From Citrus sinensis (taxonomy: Eukaryota > Streptophyta > Magnoliopsida > Sapindales > Rutaceae), in the NCBI RefSeq assembly GCF_022201045.2, contig NC_068564.1:31215001-31279000 (forward strand): a stretch of DNA of 64,000 bases. The letters run 5' to 3'. Of this stretch, positions 11,824 through 23,498 are shown in pieces (the stretch's first letter is position 1; each line of letters opens with the position of its first letter). Under the pieces are notes generated by a model. That model was not told where the DNA came from. It saw only the letters and a list, made by a program, of their open reading frames with translations, and did no database searches. The position numbers and the translations under genes are program-made.

Positions 11824-13625
11824 TCATTCAGAGCTTTCAAGCCACGGGCTCCGCTCTGGCTTTTCTACATTTCTCAAAGCCTTCCAAACGACAATGTTAC
11901 ACTTAACTCCTGAACCAAATGCTGTTTGCCAAATTCTGTCACCTCTCTTTACCCTTGCATTTGCTTCCAAGTAAGCCAGTTCATACCACACACTGCTGCT
12001 CGATGTGTTTCCAAACCGTTCCAATGTCTTTCTTGATGCTTCCATGAGCTCTTCTGTTAGCTCCAAGTTCTGATGAATTTCATCAAGCACTTTTTTGCTG
12101 GTTGCCAATATGCATATGTGCTCAAAAGCCTGCTTGTAGTCTGGTATGTAAGGCTTTGTTTTCTTCTTTAAGAGCAAGTTGGTGAAGAAATGAACTTGTT
12201 CTGAGACAGGCAGAACAAGAGGACCAAGAGTTGTGATGTTGGCCTTGAGTGCATGGCCTCCAACCTCTATCATCTCCTTGCTCACTGAAAGCCCTTGCCT
12301 CCCCTCTGCATCTTCTTTCAGATGCATGCATTTGAAGCTTCTATTGTCCATTCCTTTGTGAGTTCGAACCAGCTGTGTAAGAGCATTAAAGGTCTTCAAT
12401 CCAATAGTATTTTTATGTTTTTTTTTCCTTTTTTCTTTTCCTATATGCTAGTAGATTCGTTACTATAGATGAATATATAATTTGTTGAATAGATTTACTG
12501 GTGATGTGATATGTCTGTCACTGGAAACACAAAAGTAAAATACCTGCTTGAATTCATACTTGGACCGCCATTTATCGAGGCGGCAACTTGAGAGCAACAC
12601 TGCGGCAGCCCCCATTCGGAAGAAGCAATTAGGCAGAAGCATGTCAACCTCATTGCCACCATACCATGTATTGCTCACAACTTCTGTGCTAACTACTAAT
12701 GCATAAGATCCAGGATAAGCATTCAACAGATCTTTTGCCAAATCAATAGCTATAATTCCAGCTGAACAACCCATGCCACCAAGATTGAAGCTATTAATAT
12801 TATGTCGAAGTTTGTAATGGTTTATTACCATCGCTGACAGTGAGGGTGTTGTGTTTAACACACCACAGTTTACGACCAGGACTCTGATGTCCTTCGGCCG
12901 GATTTTTGTGGCCGCTAGAAGGTCATCAATAGCTCCAAAAAGCACCATCGCCGCCTCTTCTCTGCCATCTTTCAAATTTGGTCTGTAACCAGGGCAAAAA
13001 ACTGCTCTGGGCAGGTAAGTTTCGTCTCCTAGACCGGAGTTCTTGATGATCCTTTGCTTGAATTCCAAGGAAGCATCATTGAAGTTGCCTGATTCTCTTG
13101 CTTGCTCTATGAATTCCTTCTTTGAAATCTATCATGAATATATGTTGCATGAAAAGTTAAACAAACTGTTATGTTCTACTAAGTAACGTTTAGGTTCGAA
13201 TCTCGCACACATTAGAATTGAACAAATGTTACCTTAAGCTCGTTTGGAGGACGATAACAAGCAAAATCGACTAGATAAATCCAACAGGGTGTTGTCTCGA
13301 GGTAAATATATGCAAGTATTCCGAGTAATCCGAACAGGAAAACGGCGTCAGTGGTATCAAATGTGGGAAGCAAATCACTGAATGTGAGCTTCCCAATCTG
13401 AGCACCGAAGATGACGATGAGAATCGGTGCAGGTATGAGATAAACACCATGGCTAAGAAGATAGCCATATCCAAGCCTCACATAGTTCAAGTTGACGGAG
13501 TTAAGGAAATCCGGGAGACGACGCTGGACCCTGACGGAGAAACTCAAGGAACCGGCGTATGGGCCAGAGTTCTCGACACCCCGGTTCACGATCTCCGGGG
13601 AAAGCAGCTTATGCTCTCTTGCCAT
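11824..13625 (-). CDS. 3-ketoacyl-CoA synthase-like protein (KCS3/KCS12 type), catalytic His replaced
   Basis: Exons in transcript order are 13625-13233, 13128-12544 and 12372-11824, all phase 0, giving 508 residues. KCS enzymes condense malonyl-CoA with acyl-CoA in the ER to make very-long-chain fatty acids for wax, suberin and sphingolipids. Two N-terminal membrane segments (about 52-72 and 92-110) precede a FAE1/thiolase fold. The nucleophile is present as Cys252 in [10 protein letters not shown] and the catalytic Asn as Asn448 in RFGNTSSSS. The position of the catalytic His (CIHAGG in active members) reads CILATS, Leu415, codon TTG at 12106-12108. The spacing of 33 residues to the Asn is exactly conserved. 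The frame is intact, so this is a substitution and not decay. I expect a weakly active or non-catalytic modulator of other KCS proteins. Confidence 0.92.
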
Positions 13626-14728
13626 GGAAATTTACTTATCAAGGAAAAAGAAATGAGGAGGGCGAATGCATGATTTACGTACAAAAGCATGCAAGAGGTG
13701 GGAATTTATAGTGGGAGAGAAAAATAATAAAGTAATGGTAAGAAGTTACGTCAAAGTAAACCACCTGCGACATCAAGGGCAGCGTTGTTTTTGTGCATGA
13801 AAGCGTATGATCGGCGGGTTTGTAGAACAATGGAACTTGTGTGTTTTTCAAAATTCTTGGTTAGACATTGAGGCTTCCAACTACTAAACATGGAAGAGAA
13901 GGGGCCAGTCAGCGGGCCGAAGCTGGAAACTTTGGTCGCAGCAGTCAGTCGCGTGAAAAATATAAAAAAAGAAAAAAGAAAAATTAATATAAATTTATTT
14001 CAGCTTATACGAATTTATTTTAAATAACAATTTATTAACGTCATTAAAAAACAAGACACTTTAAAAGAAGAAAATATGTTAATATGTTCATAATCATCTT
14101 TCAATAAACTGACTCATAATCTATGAAAGTATCTTGTCAAATAATGAAATAACAATTAGATGCAAACCCAAAAAAAGTTTTTCTTTAAAAATAATAATTC
14201 AGTCCAATGTCCTTTTAAGGAATAAAAATTATTTATTATTGACTTTTGAAAGTATAAAATAAAATATTACCTGGCTGTCCCTTGGGTGTAGCTCAGCTGT
14301 AAAAATGTGAATGCCCATTGTGCCCACTATTACTCAAGTTCAAGTTATGATAAGATAAATGTTGGGTGTTTAATGGAGAAGGTTTCTCATCCCCATCCAA
14401 ATTACACCATAATAAAAAAATTAAAAAATATATATTAGTTGAAAAATTAAAGAAAGAAAGTAGATCATAAGTTAACATTTTCAAATATTGGAACGACAAT
14501 AAATTTAGAGATGGGTTGAAAAAATATATTCTTGAATTAAATATTAAACTCAAGAAGGCAATTGTGATTCGTTATACTTATATCCATGAGGAAAGATAAA
14601 TTATAACAAAATTATAACTAAGCTTGTACGATTTTTAGAGATACTAAGCTAGGATACAAAAAAAAAACTACAGATATTGGGAATATACTAATTAATTTAG
14701 GGATGTTTTTCAACTTCTATTATAATTT
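13626..14728. other. Spacer: KCS promoter side, AT-rich, with a weak SINE-like stretch
   Basis: The first 300 bp should contain the KCS promoter (minus strand). At 14286-14345 gtgtagctcagctg and a following caagttcaagtt look like box A and box B of a tRNA-derived SINE on the plus strand, with an A-rich tail near 14412-14430. No target duplication was found, so I do not call it firmly. No gene is seen. Confidence 0.4.
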
Positions 14729-14913
14729 TTTTTTTGGTTGTAAACCATCCGGTGTCCCGCGACCGCATTGAGCCTCGACTAATCCGGATTCGGGGTGTAG
14801 TCACAATTAAAGCTCTTTACCCCTCCTAAATAGTGTGTTTAATGGGGATCGAACCCGAGAGCTCTTCCCACAAACTCAGCCTGCGCTGCCAACTGAGCCA
14901 CAACCATTTGGTT
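14729..14913 (-). mobile_element. tRNA-derived SINE with perfect 17-bp target-site duplication
   Basis: Identical 17-bp copies of aacttctattataattt lie at 14712-14728 and 14914-14930. On the minus strand the element opens with a tRNA-like head: box A TGGCTCAGTTGGC and box B GGTTCGATCCC, with the spacing of a tRNA gene. It then has a unique body and ends in poly(A) (poly-T at the left on the plus strand). The total is about 185 bp. The intact duplication means a recent insertion. The tRNA-like head does not fold into a complete tRNA, so this is not a tRNA gene. Confidence 0.88.
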
Positions 14914-14930
14914 AACTTCTATTATAATTT

Positions 14931-16183
14931 AGTACATAACATTCGCATGTTAATTTTATTTTCCAAATTCTTATAGATGACGATGCCCTTGCCCTTTTCC
15001 ATTACAGTTCACCTCTAAGCTAATAAAAGTTTGGTCAACACCTCCTCCCTTTAACTCTAAAATAAAGAGTTCAAGTCTCTCCTATAGTTGTGAGAGTTTA
15101 TTATTATACCATTTCGGCTCTGTTTGATCGAATCAACAATGAAATCTAACATAAAATTAATGATTTGGTTTACAACGGTTTGATGAAAAATCCATTATTA
15201 AGGCTCAATTTGATGTTGTTGTCTAAAAATTCTAATTTGTAACTCAAAAATTAAAGCAATTTTACTCATAGTAATTTAATGAAAAATCTATATTATCCTT
15301 GCAATTTTACTCCAAGCAAAATCCTCCTCTTGTTTGACAAAACTAATTGAAAACCTCCTAATGTTTTAAAACTTATCTAAACCTACCTGAGTGCCAACAA
15401 TTTTCCTTTTTTTCTTAATTTTTTAATTAATTAAAATTAAAAATAATTCAATTAATTAAATAATTATAGGTATTCATATTTCTAATATCAAATAACCACA
15501 AAAGGTAAAATTGTAAAATTGCCAAAAAAAAAAAAATAATTGATTCTCAAAGAGATTTGGATATGTTTTAAAATACAAGCTACTTTGAATTGTATGTTCG
15601 AATATGCTGATCCATTCCACCTATAAAAATAAAATGAAAAGAGAGAACGTGTGTTGTTGAGCCAAATTATGCGTGATGGAGAATATTGTAGCAAGTGGCA
15701 ACCTCTTTTTGCATGATTACATGCTGCCGTGCCTTCACCCATACGCATTCCCTCGATGGAGGAGTCTCCTGATTAAATGTGTAAAGCTGTACACGTGTTA
15801 ATTATTGTATTTTTACAAATTATTCAAAAAATAAAACATTAAAAAATTAGTAATTAGTGATCACATTCATCATAATATATACACCCACGTGGATTTTTTA
15901 TATTTTAATTTATTTTATCATGTTACCTAAACTAAGTACTAATTATTCCAGTAATTAATGTGAGCACTTTAATGGCCGTGCGCATGTTACTGTGCAATGA
16001 TAAGCTATGATGATGATGAGCAATCATTTCATTCACTCAATTGCTCTTTAACCTGCGCCTAAGCATTAGCCAATAACTCATCATTAATTTGATCGCCAGT
16101 TCTGAACCCATTGTTAGAACATATATTAACAAGCAAGCAGAATTTGTGTTTCTTCTTCATTCTTTCAATAAACCAACCATGCC
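14931..16183. other. Spacer upstream of the HMA gene
   Basis: AT-rich sequence without a conserved reading frame. At 15090-15110 gagttcaagtctctcc resembles a SINE box B but nothing else supports an element. The HMA promoter should lie in the last few hundred bases. Confidence 0.4.
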
Positions 16184-16740
16184 ATGGAGGTCGTACGGTC
16201 ACCACACTGGTTTCCTTTCATTAGTTTACTCTAATCTGCTGTATATGCATCCACGGTAACGACAACTGCTTTGAAATTAATCTTGGGGTTCTTATGTTAC
16301 AGGTTGTCCAGTTGAAGGTACGGTTGCATTGCAAGGCCTGTGAGAAAGCCGTGCGCCAAGCCTTGTGCCGAATTACAGGTAATGGCTTGAATTACCTAAA
16401 AGATCATATAATTAAGCTAAGGGTCTCGTGTGTTTAATGCTCGCTGTACATTTGTTCGTATACAGGTGTGAAATGTGTGGAGATAGACACGGTATCGAAC
16501 AAGATAACAGTATTGGGATACATGGATCGCCGAGTTGTGATTAAAGCTGTACAAAGAACTGGAAGGAGAGCTGAGTTGTTATCGTCTTCATCCTCTTCAT
16601 CGTCGTATTACGGCCTAGAAGAGCAGAGTCCTCGGCTGCCTCGAGGTTTCCGGTGCATTATTCCCAGATGTGGGTTTAGAAGTTATTTGAGGAGGAATAA
16701 TAACAGTAACGTTTCAGGTGCCTTGCCTCCTAAGAAATGA
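16184..16740 (+). CDS. Small heavy-metal-associated (HMA) domain protein
   Basis: My model uses exons 16184-16189 (ATG GAG), 16303-16378 and 16466-16740, giving 118 residues. Exons 2 and 3 are firm: they join as T-G across ACAG|GT and complete one HMA fold (VVQLKVRLHCKACEKAV..GVKCVEIDTVSNKITVLGYMD..VVIKAVQRTGRRAEL). The Cys-x-x-Cys metal site is Cys12/Cys15. After the domain come an eight-Ser run and a basic tail ending PPKK. There is no C-terminal CaaX box, so it is a plain HPP and not an isoprenylated HIPP. The six-base first exon is inferred because it is the only nearby in-phase ATG with a usable donor; the donor GTCGTA is weak. The likely role is metal binding or a metallochaperone-like function. 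Confidence 0.78.
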
Positions 16741-17142
16741 AATAACAAAGACATAATAACAGATGAAATGGCAACATGTCTCATGTTTTTGTGTTCTTTC
16801 TTTTTTTTTTTTCCCCTTTTTTAATAAGATAAAGAAATTATTGTGGTAAGTTTTATTGTGATATAAAGCCAGAAACTACTACTTACACATGATATTTGCA
16901 CATGATACATAAAATTGAAATTAATAAATTGAATGAATTTGTTTTATTGTGAAACGTTTCTTCTCTTGAGTGTTCATTTATGATCCTCAGTGTCATGTTA
17001 CTTGCAATGCAAATAACATTAGGGTAAACGCAGAACATTCTAAATTTACCCTTACTTTTTTATCGGATGTCAAAAAAAAAATTTACCCTTACATTCATAT
17101 ATAAATGTTAAAAGGCATGAAATCAAGATTGCCAAGAATCAC

Positions 17143-18966
17143 ATGACCCATTTAATCAGAAGGTTGGCAACGACTGCAAGCTCCACAAAGCCCATATCAG
17201 CCATCCAAAATGAAGTCAAAGAAATGGTATCTAAACATTTTTATGAGCAGACACTTCACCTGTACAAACAAGAGCTGCACCCTTCGGGTCTTTATTCAAA
17301 CACAGCCATTCTTCCTTCCGTGATCAAAGCATGCGCGTATGCTCAGACCCACCAACACTTTGGCCTCCAACTTCACTGCACAGCTCTCAAATCAGGCTCC
17401 GATGCGGACCCAGTCATCTCCAATTCTCTCATTTCAATGTACGCGAAATTTTCGAAACCTGAATCTGCATACCAATTGTTCGATGAAATGCCTTACAGAG
17501 ACACCATCTCTTGGAATTCCATCATAAATTGTTTTACTCAAAATGGATTTTACGTAAGATCATTGGAAATGTTTAGAGAAATGTATTTATGCGGTTTTGT
17601 GCTAAAAGCTGAGCTGCTTGCTGGAATCATATCGCTTTGTTCACAAATAGGAGAGTTGGAATTAGGAAGGCAAATTCATGCCCTTGTTATTGTTGATGGA
17701 AGTTTTGAGTTGTCAGTTTTTGTTTCAACCGCATTGTTAGACTTGTACTCGAAGTGCCATCATTGGCTGATAGCTTTACGTGTTTTTGAACAAATGGTGA
17801 TAAGAAATGAGGTCTCGTGGACTGCCATGATTTCTGGTTGCATTGATAGTCAAAACTATGATACGGGTATTGATTTGTTTAGAGCAATGCAGAGAGAAGG
17901 GGTTAAACCTACCCGAGTGACGTTAACAATTGTTTTACTGGCTTGTGCTGAGCTGCGTGATTTACGGAATGGGAAAGCGATTCATGGATATGCTTATTGT
18001 TGTGGCTTTGATTTCGATCATCATCTGTCAGCTGCTCTCATGCATATGTATTGTGAATGCACAGAAGCATTACATCCAGCCAGGATCATTTTCGAAAGAA
18101 CTAAAGTTAAGGATGTGGTGATTTGGAGTTCTATTATCAGAGGTTATTCACAGAGTGGGGATTTGAGTGAAGCTATGAAGCTATTTAGCCGAATGAGACT
18201 GGAGAGAATTGAACCGAATAGTGTTACATTATTGGCAATCCTTTCTTCCTGCACCCGTCAATCATTTCTAAGCCATGGACTAGGAGTCCATTGCTATATT
18301 ATGAAAGCTGGCTTAAATTTTGATGTTTCTATAGGAAATGCACTAATGAATATGTACTCAAAATGTGGCTCCATTACGTCTTCGCATCAAATTTTCAATG
18401 AAATGGCTGCCAGAGATTTTGTGTCATGGACCACATTAATAAGTGGTTATGGCTTTCATGGTTATGGTGAAGAAGCTTTACAACTATTTCTTGAGATGCA
18501 AGAAAGCGGGGTGGAGCCAGATGCAATTACAGTTCTTGCCATTTTATCAGCTTGCAATCATGCAGGCCTGGTGAAGGAGGCAGAAACTCTATTCAATAAT
18601 GTGATGAAAGAGAAGAAAATAGCATTAGCTATAGAACATTATGCTTGCTATGTTGATCTTCTCGGAAAGTCAGGTAAGATTGAGGATGCCTGTAAGGTTG
18701 TGAGCACAATGCCAATGAAACCTAGTACCAGAATTTTAAGCTCTTTAGTATCAGCATGTAGGATTCATGGAAGACTGGAAGTTGCAGAAATGCTTGCACA
18801 TCAACTTATAGAGGCTGAACCTGAAAACGCTGCCAACTACACATTGTTAAGTATGGTATGCAGTGAGTCTGGTAACTGGCTTGGTGCCGAAGAGGTGTGG
18901 AGAGTCATGAGAGCAAAAGGATTAAGTAAATCGTATGGGTTCAGCAGAATTGAGAATGAGTATTGA
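17143..18966 (+). CDS. PLS-class pentatricopeptide repeat protein, E subgroup, organellar
   Basis: Single exon, 607 residues. The N-terminus (MTHLIRRLATTASSTKP) is basic and Ser/Thr-rich, fitting a mitochondrial targeting peptide. About 15 degenerate repeats of 31-36 residues follow, with the typical phrases SLISMYAKF, AYQLFDEMPYRDTISWNSII, VSWTAMISGC, ALMNMYSKCGS and VSWTTLISGYGFHGYGEEAL. An E-type tail (HYACYVDLLGKSGKIEDA..RIHGRLEVAEMLAHQLIEAEPENAANY) ends at YGFSRIENEY without a DYW deaminase domain. Such proteins bind organellar RNA sequence-specifically, often as C-to-U editing factors that borrow a deaminase. The best match I recall is At4g31070. It converges with RPS17. Confidence 0.92.
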   Translation: MTHLIRRLATTASSTKPISAIQNEVKEMVSKHFYEQTLHLYKQELHPSGLYSNTAILPSVIKACAYAQTHQHFGLQLHCTALKSGSDADPVISNSLISMYAKFSKPESAYQLFDEMPYRDTISWNSIINCFTQNGFYVRSLEMFREMYLCGFVLKAELLAGIISLCSQIGELELGRQIHALVIVDGSFELSVFVSTALLDLYSKCHHWLIALRVFEQMVIRNEVSWTAMISGCIDSQNYDTGIDLFRAMQREGVKPTRVTLTIVLLACAELRDLRNGKAIHGYAYCCGFDFDHHLSAALMHMYCECTEALHPARIIFERTKVKDVVIWSSIIRGYSQSGDLSEAMKLFSRMRLERIEPNSVTLLAILSSCTRQSFLSHGLGVHCYIMKAGLNFDVSIGNALMNMYSKCGSITSSHQIFNEMAARDFVSWTTLISGYGFHGYGEEALQLFLEMQESGVEPDAITVLAILSACNHAGLVKEAETLFNNVMKEKKIALAIEHYACYVDLLGKSGKIEDACKVVSTMPMKPSTRILSSLVSACRIHGRLEVAEMLAHQLIEAEPENAANYTLLSMVCSESGNWLGAEEVWRVMRAKGLSKSYGFSRIENEY

Positions 18967-20628
18967 TGATTGCATATTGCATAATGGGCCTGACATCACG
19001 ATGCCTCACCGTTATGTCCTCTCAGTATTTATGCAAGTAGATTAGGTCATTGTACTGATTTTTATGTCAAGCTTTTCCTATCAGCTGAGTTCCATTAATC
19101 CTTTTTGTTTGAAATTTCTTCGCTTAACAAAAAGCATTATACATGTTGCCTGTGTTTACATTTCCTTAACTAAAAATTATCCATAATTGATTCCATACTA
19201 ACCGTGTAAAAAATCAAACGATAATGATAATCAATTCTGCATCTACAATTTTCACCATTAGAAAAAGTCAAATCCCACCACCGTATCTTTACCTAAACAA
19301 AATAAAATATTATATAATCCTCCCCCCAAAAGTGTTGCAAAGGATATTCTATTCATAGAGTTCTTGCTCTACAACAGGGAACAGCAAATATCCCTCAATG
19401 CATATGTAATTAACTCTTTTAAGTTCTTGCTAGCCTATTTATAACTGAATGTTGCAAATCATTTTGCAGATTCAGATGTCCAGCAAACATCACGTTCTAC
19501 AAATCGTTTGATTCTACCATATATGAATCTTTAAGCATTGATATTAAATATAATTAAAGACAAATCCATGACTAAGCCAATACCTTAGTAATTATTGAAC
19601 CTCATTGCCTAAAGTAAATAACTTGCATTCAGGGACTTGTACCTCCAGCATGAGAAAAACTGTCAAAACCAGAAAACTTTAAAGTTGAAACAATACTGGC
19701 TGCTTTAGTTTCACAGAGTGTCAGCCATATGATTTAGCAAACACCGGAAGATGGATCTTCTGTCACATTCGAAGCGAGTAAAGTGCTCACCACAAAAGGG
19801 CTTCTCCACATTTAAAGATCAGTGATTTGAAGGAATGAAGGTGTGAGGAAGAAAATAAACAAACTTTATTTGAACTCAGAAGTCTTTTAACATTCTGATA
19901 GAGCAAACAGTTTCCACAAGCTCTCAATGATAATTTTAAAAGAAATTTTAAAACAAAATTACAAGATATAAATACCTCCATTTCATTAAGCATCCAACAG
20001 TCAAAGGTACATATGTCTAAAAGCTGACAAAAATTCAACACAACTAGAAGCATATCTCATTCCAAAATGGCAACATTAAACCCGCATGTCTTATTGCTAC
20101 AAGCAATTCTTGGATACTGCTACCTAGGTCCAGGTCTTTTCACTGTCTGTATGTCCCCAATAAAGCTTAATCTGTCATCAGAGTGAGAAGAAAACATCAG
20201 AGCTGCATTGAAACTGGATAAGCTCTGAATGGGTACATGATCTTGCCATTCTAAATATTACCGGTCTACAAACCAAGCCAGAACAATTACAGCAGTAAAA
20301 GTTTAAAAAGACACAGCTTTGCAATTACAACCCAAAAGAAAATAATTTCACCAAACATGAAACACAAAATTTCTTAGATCACTTCAAAACATGTTTCAAT
20401 TTTTAACATTAATTTATACATTCAATTTCAAGGCTCATTTATAGACCAAAATAGATAAACCCAATAGAAAATGCAAATCTTATTCAAATAGTTATTGAAA
20501 TCAATTTTCACTCAATTAAAGTATCTGGAGATTAATATCTATCAAGGCCTTAAACAAAATATAATTCTTGATCATGAATCAGCAAATTTACTTTAAAAAA
20601 AAAATTCACATCATACTCTAGTCAAACC
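18967..20628. other. Convergent spacer between the PPR and RPS17 genes
   Basis: About 1.66 kb of AT-rich sequence that must hold both 3' ends. I see no conserved frame, RNA gene or inverted-repeat element in it. Confidence 0.45.
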
Positions 20629-21097
20629 TTAAGATGATGAAACAGGTGCTTCAGTCTCAGGATTTGAAACAGCAGCAGCAGCAGCATTATCTGCCGAGGG
20701 TGGTACATAGATACGTGCTTTCTTTAGAATTTCGGCAACAAGCCAATGCTTATGCTTGCTTAACGGTCTAGAAGGATCCAACCTAACCTGAAGCCACAGG
20801 CTCGAAACATAAACCCCATAACAATGGTAACCATCAATGAAGCAGTTGAAACGATTGCATATCAAATGGGATTCGGAAAATGACTGATACAAGTGAAAAC
20901 ACCCATCATTACTTAAGAGGCATAACAGTACTGACTCGGTCACCGATGTTGCATTCGTTGTTCTCGTCGTGGGCCATGAATTTGGAGGTTCGTTTGACGT
21001 AGCGATTGTAAACCTTGTGGTGGAAGAGTCTGTCGACGGCCACTACTACTGATTTTTGCATCTTGTTTGACACTACCAATCCAACCACCGACTTCAT
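20629..21097 (-). CDS. RPS17: Mitochondrial small-subunit ribosomal protein uS17 (RPS17)
   Basis: Exons 21097-20936 and 20787-20629 join in phase 0 at [11 protein letters not shown], giving 106 residues. uS17 is an OB-fold primary 16S/18S rRNA-binding protein of the small subunit. The block [28 protein letters not shown], then [16 protein letters not shown] and [15 protein letters not shown], followed by [15 protein letters not shown], matches the plant mitochondrial form. The chloroplast form carries a long transit peptide. An Ala/Ser-rich tail follows the OB fold. The start at 21097 is the first ATG in frame; the frame is open further upstream but only with non-ATG codons. The donor is GTCAGT, somewhat off consensus. 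It is divergent from the YTH gene. Confidence 0.92.
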
Positions 21098-21120
21098 TTG
21101 CGACGGCCTGACGACGGTGC

Positions 21121-21128
21121 TAGGGTTT
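21121..21128 (-). promoter_or_regulatory. Telo-box (AAACCCTA) in the RPS17 leader
   Basis: The minus strand reads AAACCCTA 24 bases before the ATG. Telo-boxes near transcription starts are a known feature of plant translation and ribosomal-protein genes and help to couple them to growth. TGGGCC-like site II motifs lie further upstream near 21480. Confidence 0.55.
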
Positions 21129-23498
21129 AGACCATGAGGAAACAAAAATCAAAATTAAAACTAGATAAGAAAGTAAACCAAAATGGTACCCGATTTGTAT
21201 GCTTAACGACGACACTGACGGTGGCCACAGAAGCTGACGGAGGTCGACGGCGCACGACAATAACCCGTGGTGAGGCGGCGGCAGGGTTCGGGGGCCGTTA
21301 GTGTCTGAGTTGAGTGAAAGTGGATTCGTTAATTTTTGCTTTAAACCCCATGTCGAGTGTGCTCAGGACTATGATATTCACAGTGAAGCGCCAATAATCA
21401 TGTGGTACATGTGTCTATAATTTGAAAAATTAATTATGTCATTATGTGCACCAACTAATCAGAACGAAATTGACGGTTCATTGGCCCACTCATGCGCCCA
21501 ACAACATTCGGTGCATGCGTTCGAGTCTCAGCCTTTATATAATGGAGGTTTATTTATCTTCTCACATTAAAATAAAATTAATTTCTCTCTAATATTAATA
21601 ATGAGGATCGATCAATCTGATATTTAGATTGTGCTGTAACATATTAATAAAACTCTAATTATAATATATCAATATAAAAAACCAACCTGAATCGATCAAT
21701 TCAATTTTTTCATTTCCCCCAACCTTTTAATATTCCTAAGAAAATTATATGAATTTTAAGAAAATGATTCTATTAAAAAATTGTTCTTATAATAATTCAT
21801 ATTTAATTACAATTTCTAATTACATTACACTAACTTTTCATCTTTTTTATAGAAATCCTAGATTTTTTTTTTTCAAATCCTGCAAGTGCAACGACATCTT
21901 TTAGTCTTATTACTATTCTGCCCCTGCGAAATGCGAATACTCAAGTCATTCCGTTCTGGGTTATTTTGTCATTCAAGATTATATAACATTTTGTAAACTA
22001 TTGTAACCAAGTTTAGGAACTAGACTTTTAAATAGTAACTGAGTGTTGATGAGAAAGAAAAAAAATAAATAGGGAGATATGAGGAATGGGGTTTAATGTG
22101 AAATGTAAAGTTTGTGGAAATCTGAATGATGGGTGAGTAGATTCAGTTAGTTAAGCAATTATCACATTGAGTTAAAACTAACTTATAAGGTATACACTAA
22201 CAATAAAGTTGCTTCAATTATATTTTGTATTTAATCTCTGAACCTGCTTAGCTGCATGTTCATCTTATAGCCTTGAGATATGTTAAACTCAAATCCAACA
22301 ACACTCTTACTACCATAAAACCCATTTATAATTGTACTCTATTTAAAAATAATTTTCATAAAATCATAAAAGGTTTTGGTCCCAACTTGGGTTAGTTACA
22401 ATTAGAATAAACTCTATATTATAATAAGTTATAATTTTTCTAAATCTCGTCTTAAGAAATTTGTCTTAACATAGTAATAATTATCGATATACGGTAAAAA
22501 AATTTATCTTGTGTTACATTAAAAGTTTAAAATAAAATAAAATATTTTTTTTTAAATTGTTCAAGATAACGATTTTTTTTTCTTTTTTAAGGTGAGGAGG
22601 CGTCGGCCCTTACCTTTTCCAAAATTCAAACCTAGTAAGCTAACAAAATAAAGCTGCTTAAACTACTTGGCCATACCCTTGAGAACAATTTAGGTCCATG
22701 ATTTATTTTGTAGAGTTTCACCATAACTTTGCATAATCCCAATATTACATAGATATATATGTCTATCATTTTTATCATTATTCTTCCATTGGATTTGACA
22801 TTCTCCACTAATTAATTGTCAATATAGAACATACTTTACTTCTATATCACTTACACTAAGGATAACTAACTCAAAATAATAAATTTTACAGCTATAAATA
22901 TAACTTCCTTAGTAATAAAAATTAGTATAGTTCCAATATTATACTTACCCAAGGGCTTAATATTATTTTGCAAAACCAACTATAGTTAATCGAATTTCAG
23001 ATATATTTTTAAATATAAATTTAAAGTATTCACCTTGAACTTTAAATATAATCTATTGTTTAAAAAAATGTGATATGCAATTTTTATAACACAAAATCTT
23101 TGGCCTAAATATAAAACATGGATGTGAGGGGAAAAAAAAAAAAAAAAATCGGCGGTCGGCCTAAATAAGACAGAACTCAAAATTCTCTCAAATTTAAAAC
23201 AGAACCGCCACTAGTTAACTAATCACTTTGCACTATAAATAAATTAATAAATAAAAACATTAATATTTTTAACCAACTCTTACTATATAATAAACTCGCA
23301 TATCTTTTCTCAAAATAAATGAGAAAAAAAAAATCCAAAACCCAAAAAACCCTTTCTTTCTTTTTTATTTTTTTCCTCCCTCTCTTTTCAAGATTTCTTT
23401 TTTCCCTCTCAAAATTTTTTTCTCTCGATTTAGAGTTAGGATTTTATTTTTATTTTTTTGCCGGAGATTCAAGTCTCGTGCTTTTAGATCTCTGATTC
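21129..23498. other. Divergent spacer between RPS17 and the YTH gene
   Basis: This contains both promoters. At 21480-21530 gcatgcgttcgagtctcagc resembles a SINE box B. At 22571-22683 the minus strand shows tatggccaagtagtttaag (box A-like), ggtttgaattt (box B-like) and a 3' A-rich run, which suggests a degenerate SINE. Target duplications were not convincing. A CT-rich leader precedes the YTH start (23340-23440). Confidence 0.4.
22571..22683 (-). mobile_element. Degenerate tRNA-derived SINE candidate
   Basis: Minus-strand order: tggccaagtagttta (box A-like), ggtttgaatttt (box B-like), then an A-rich tail corresponding to the T-rich run at 22573-22590. The flanks ttcaagataac and cttgagaac are similar but not identical, so the target duplication is doubtful. 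Confidence 0.4.

Noticed and set aside
12100-12115. KCS His-to-Leu change as a sequencing error or pseudogene sign
   Set aside because: Neighbouring residues also differ in a patterned way (AGG to ATS), and the whole frame and both introns are intact, so a clade-specific change is more likely.
14840-14913. tRNA gene on the minus strand
   Set aside because: Box A and box B are present, but no complete cloverleaf forms and the sequence continues into a body with poly(A) and a 17-bp target duplication, so it is a SINE.
21098-21145. N-terminal extension of RPS17 by 16 residues
   Set aside because: It needs a TTG start and no ATG exists in that stretch; orthologues begin at MK.VVG.
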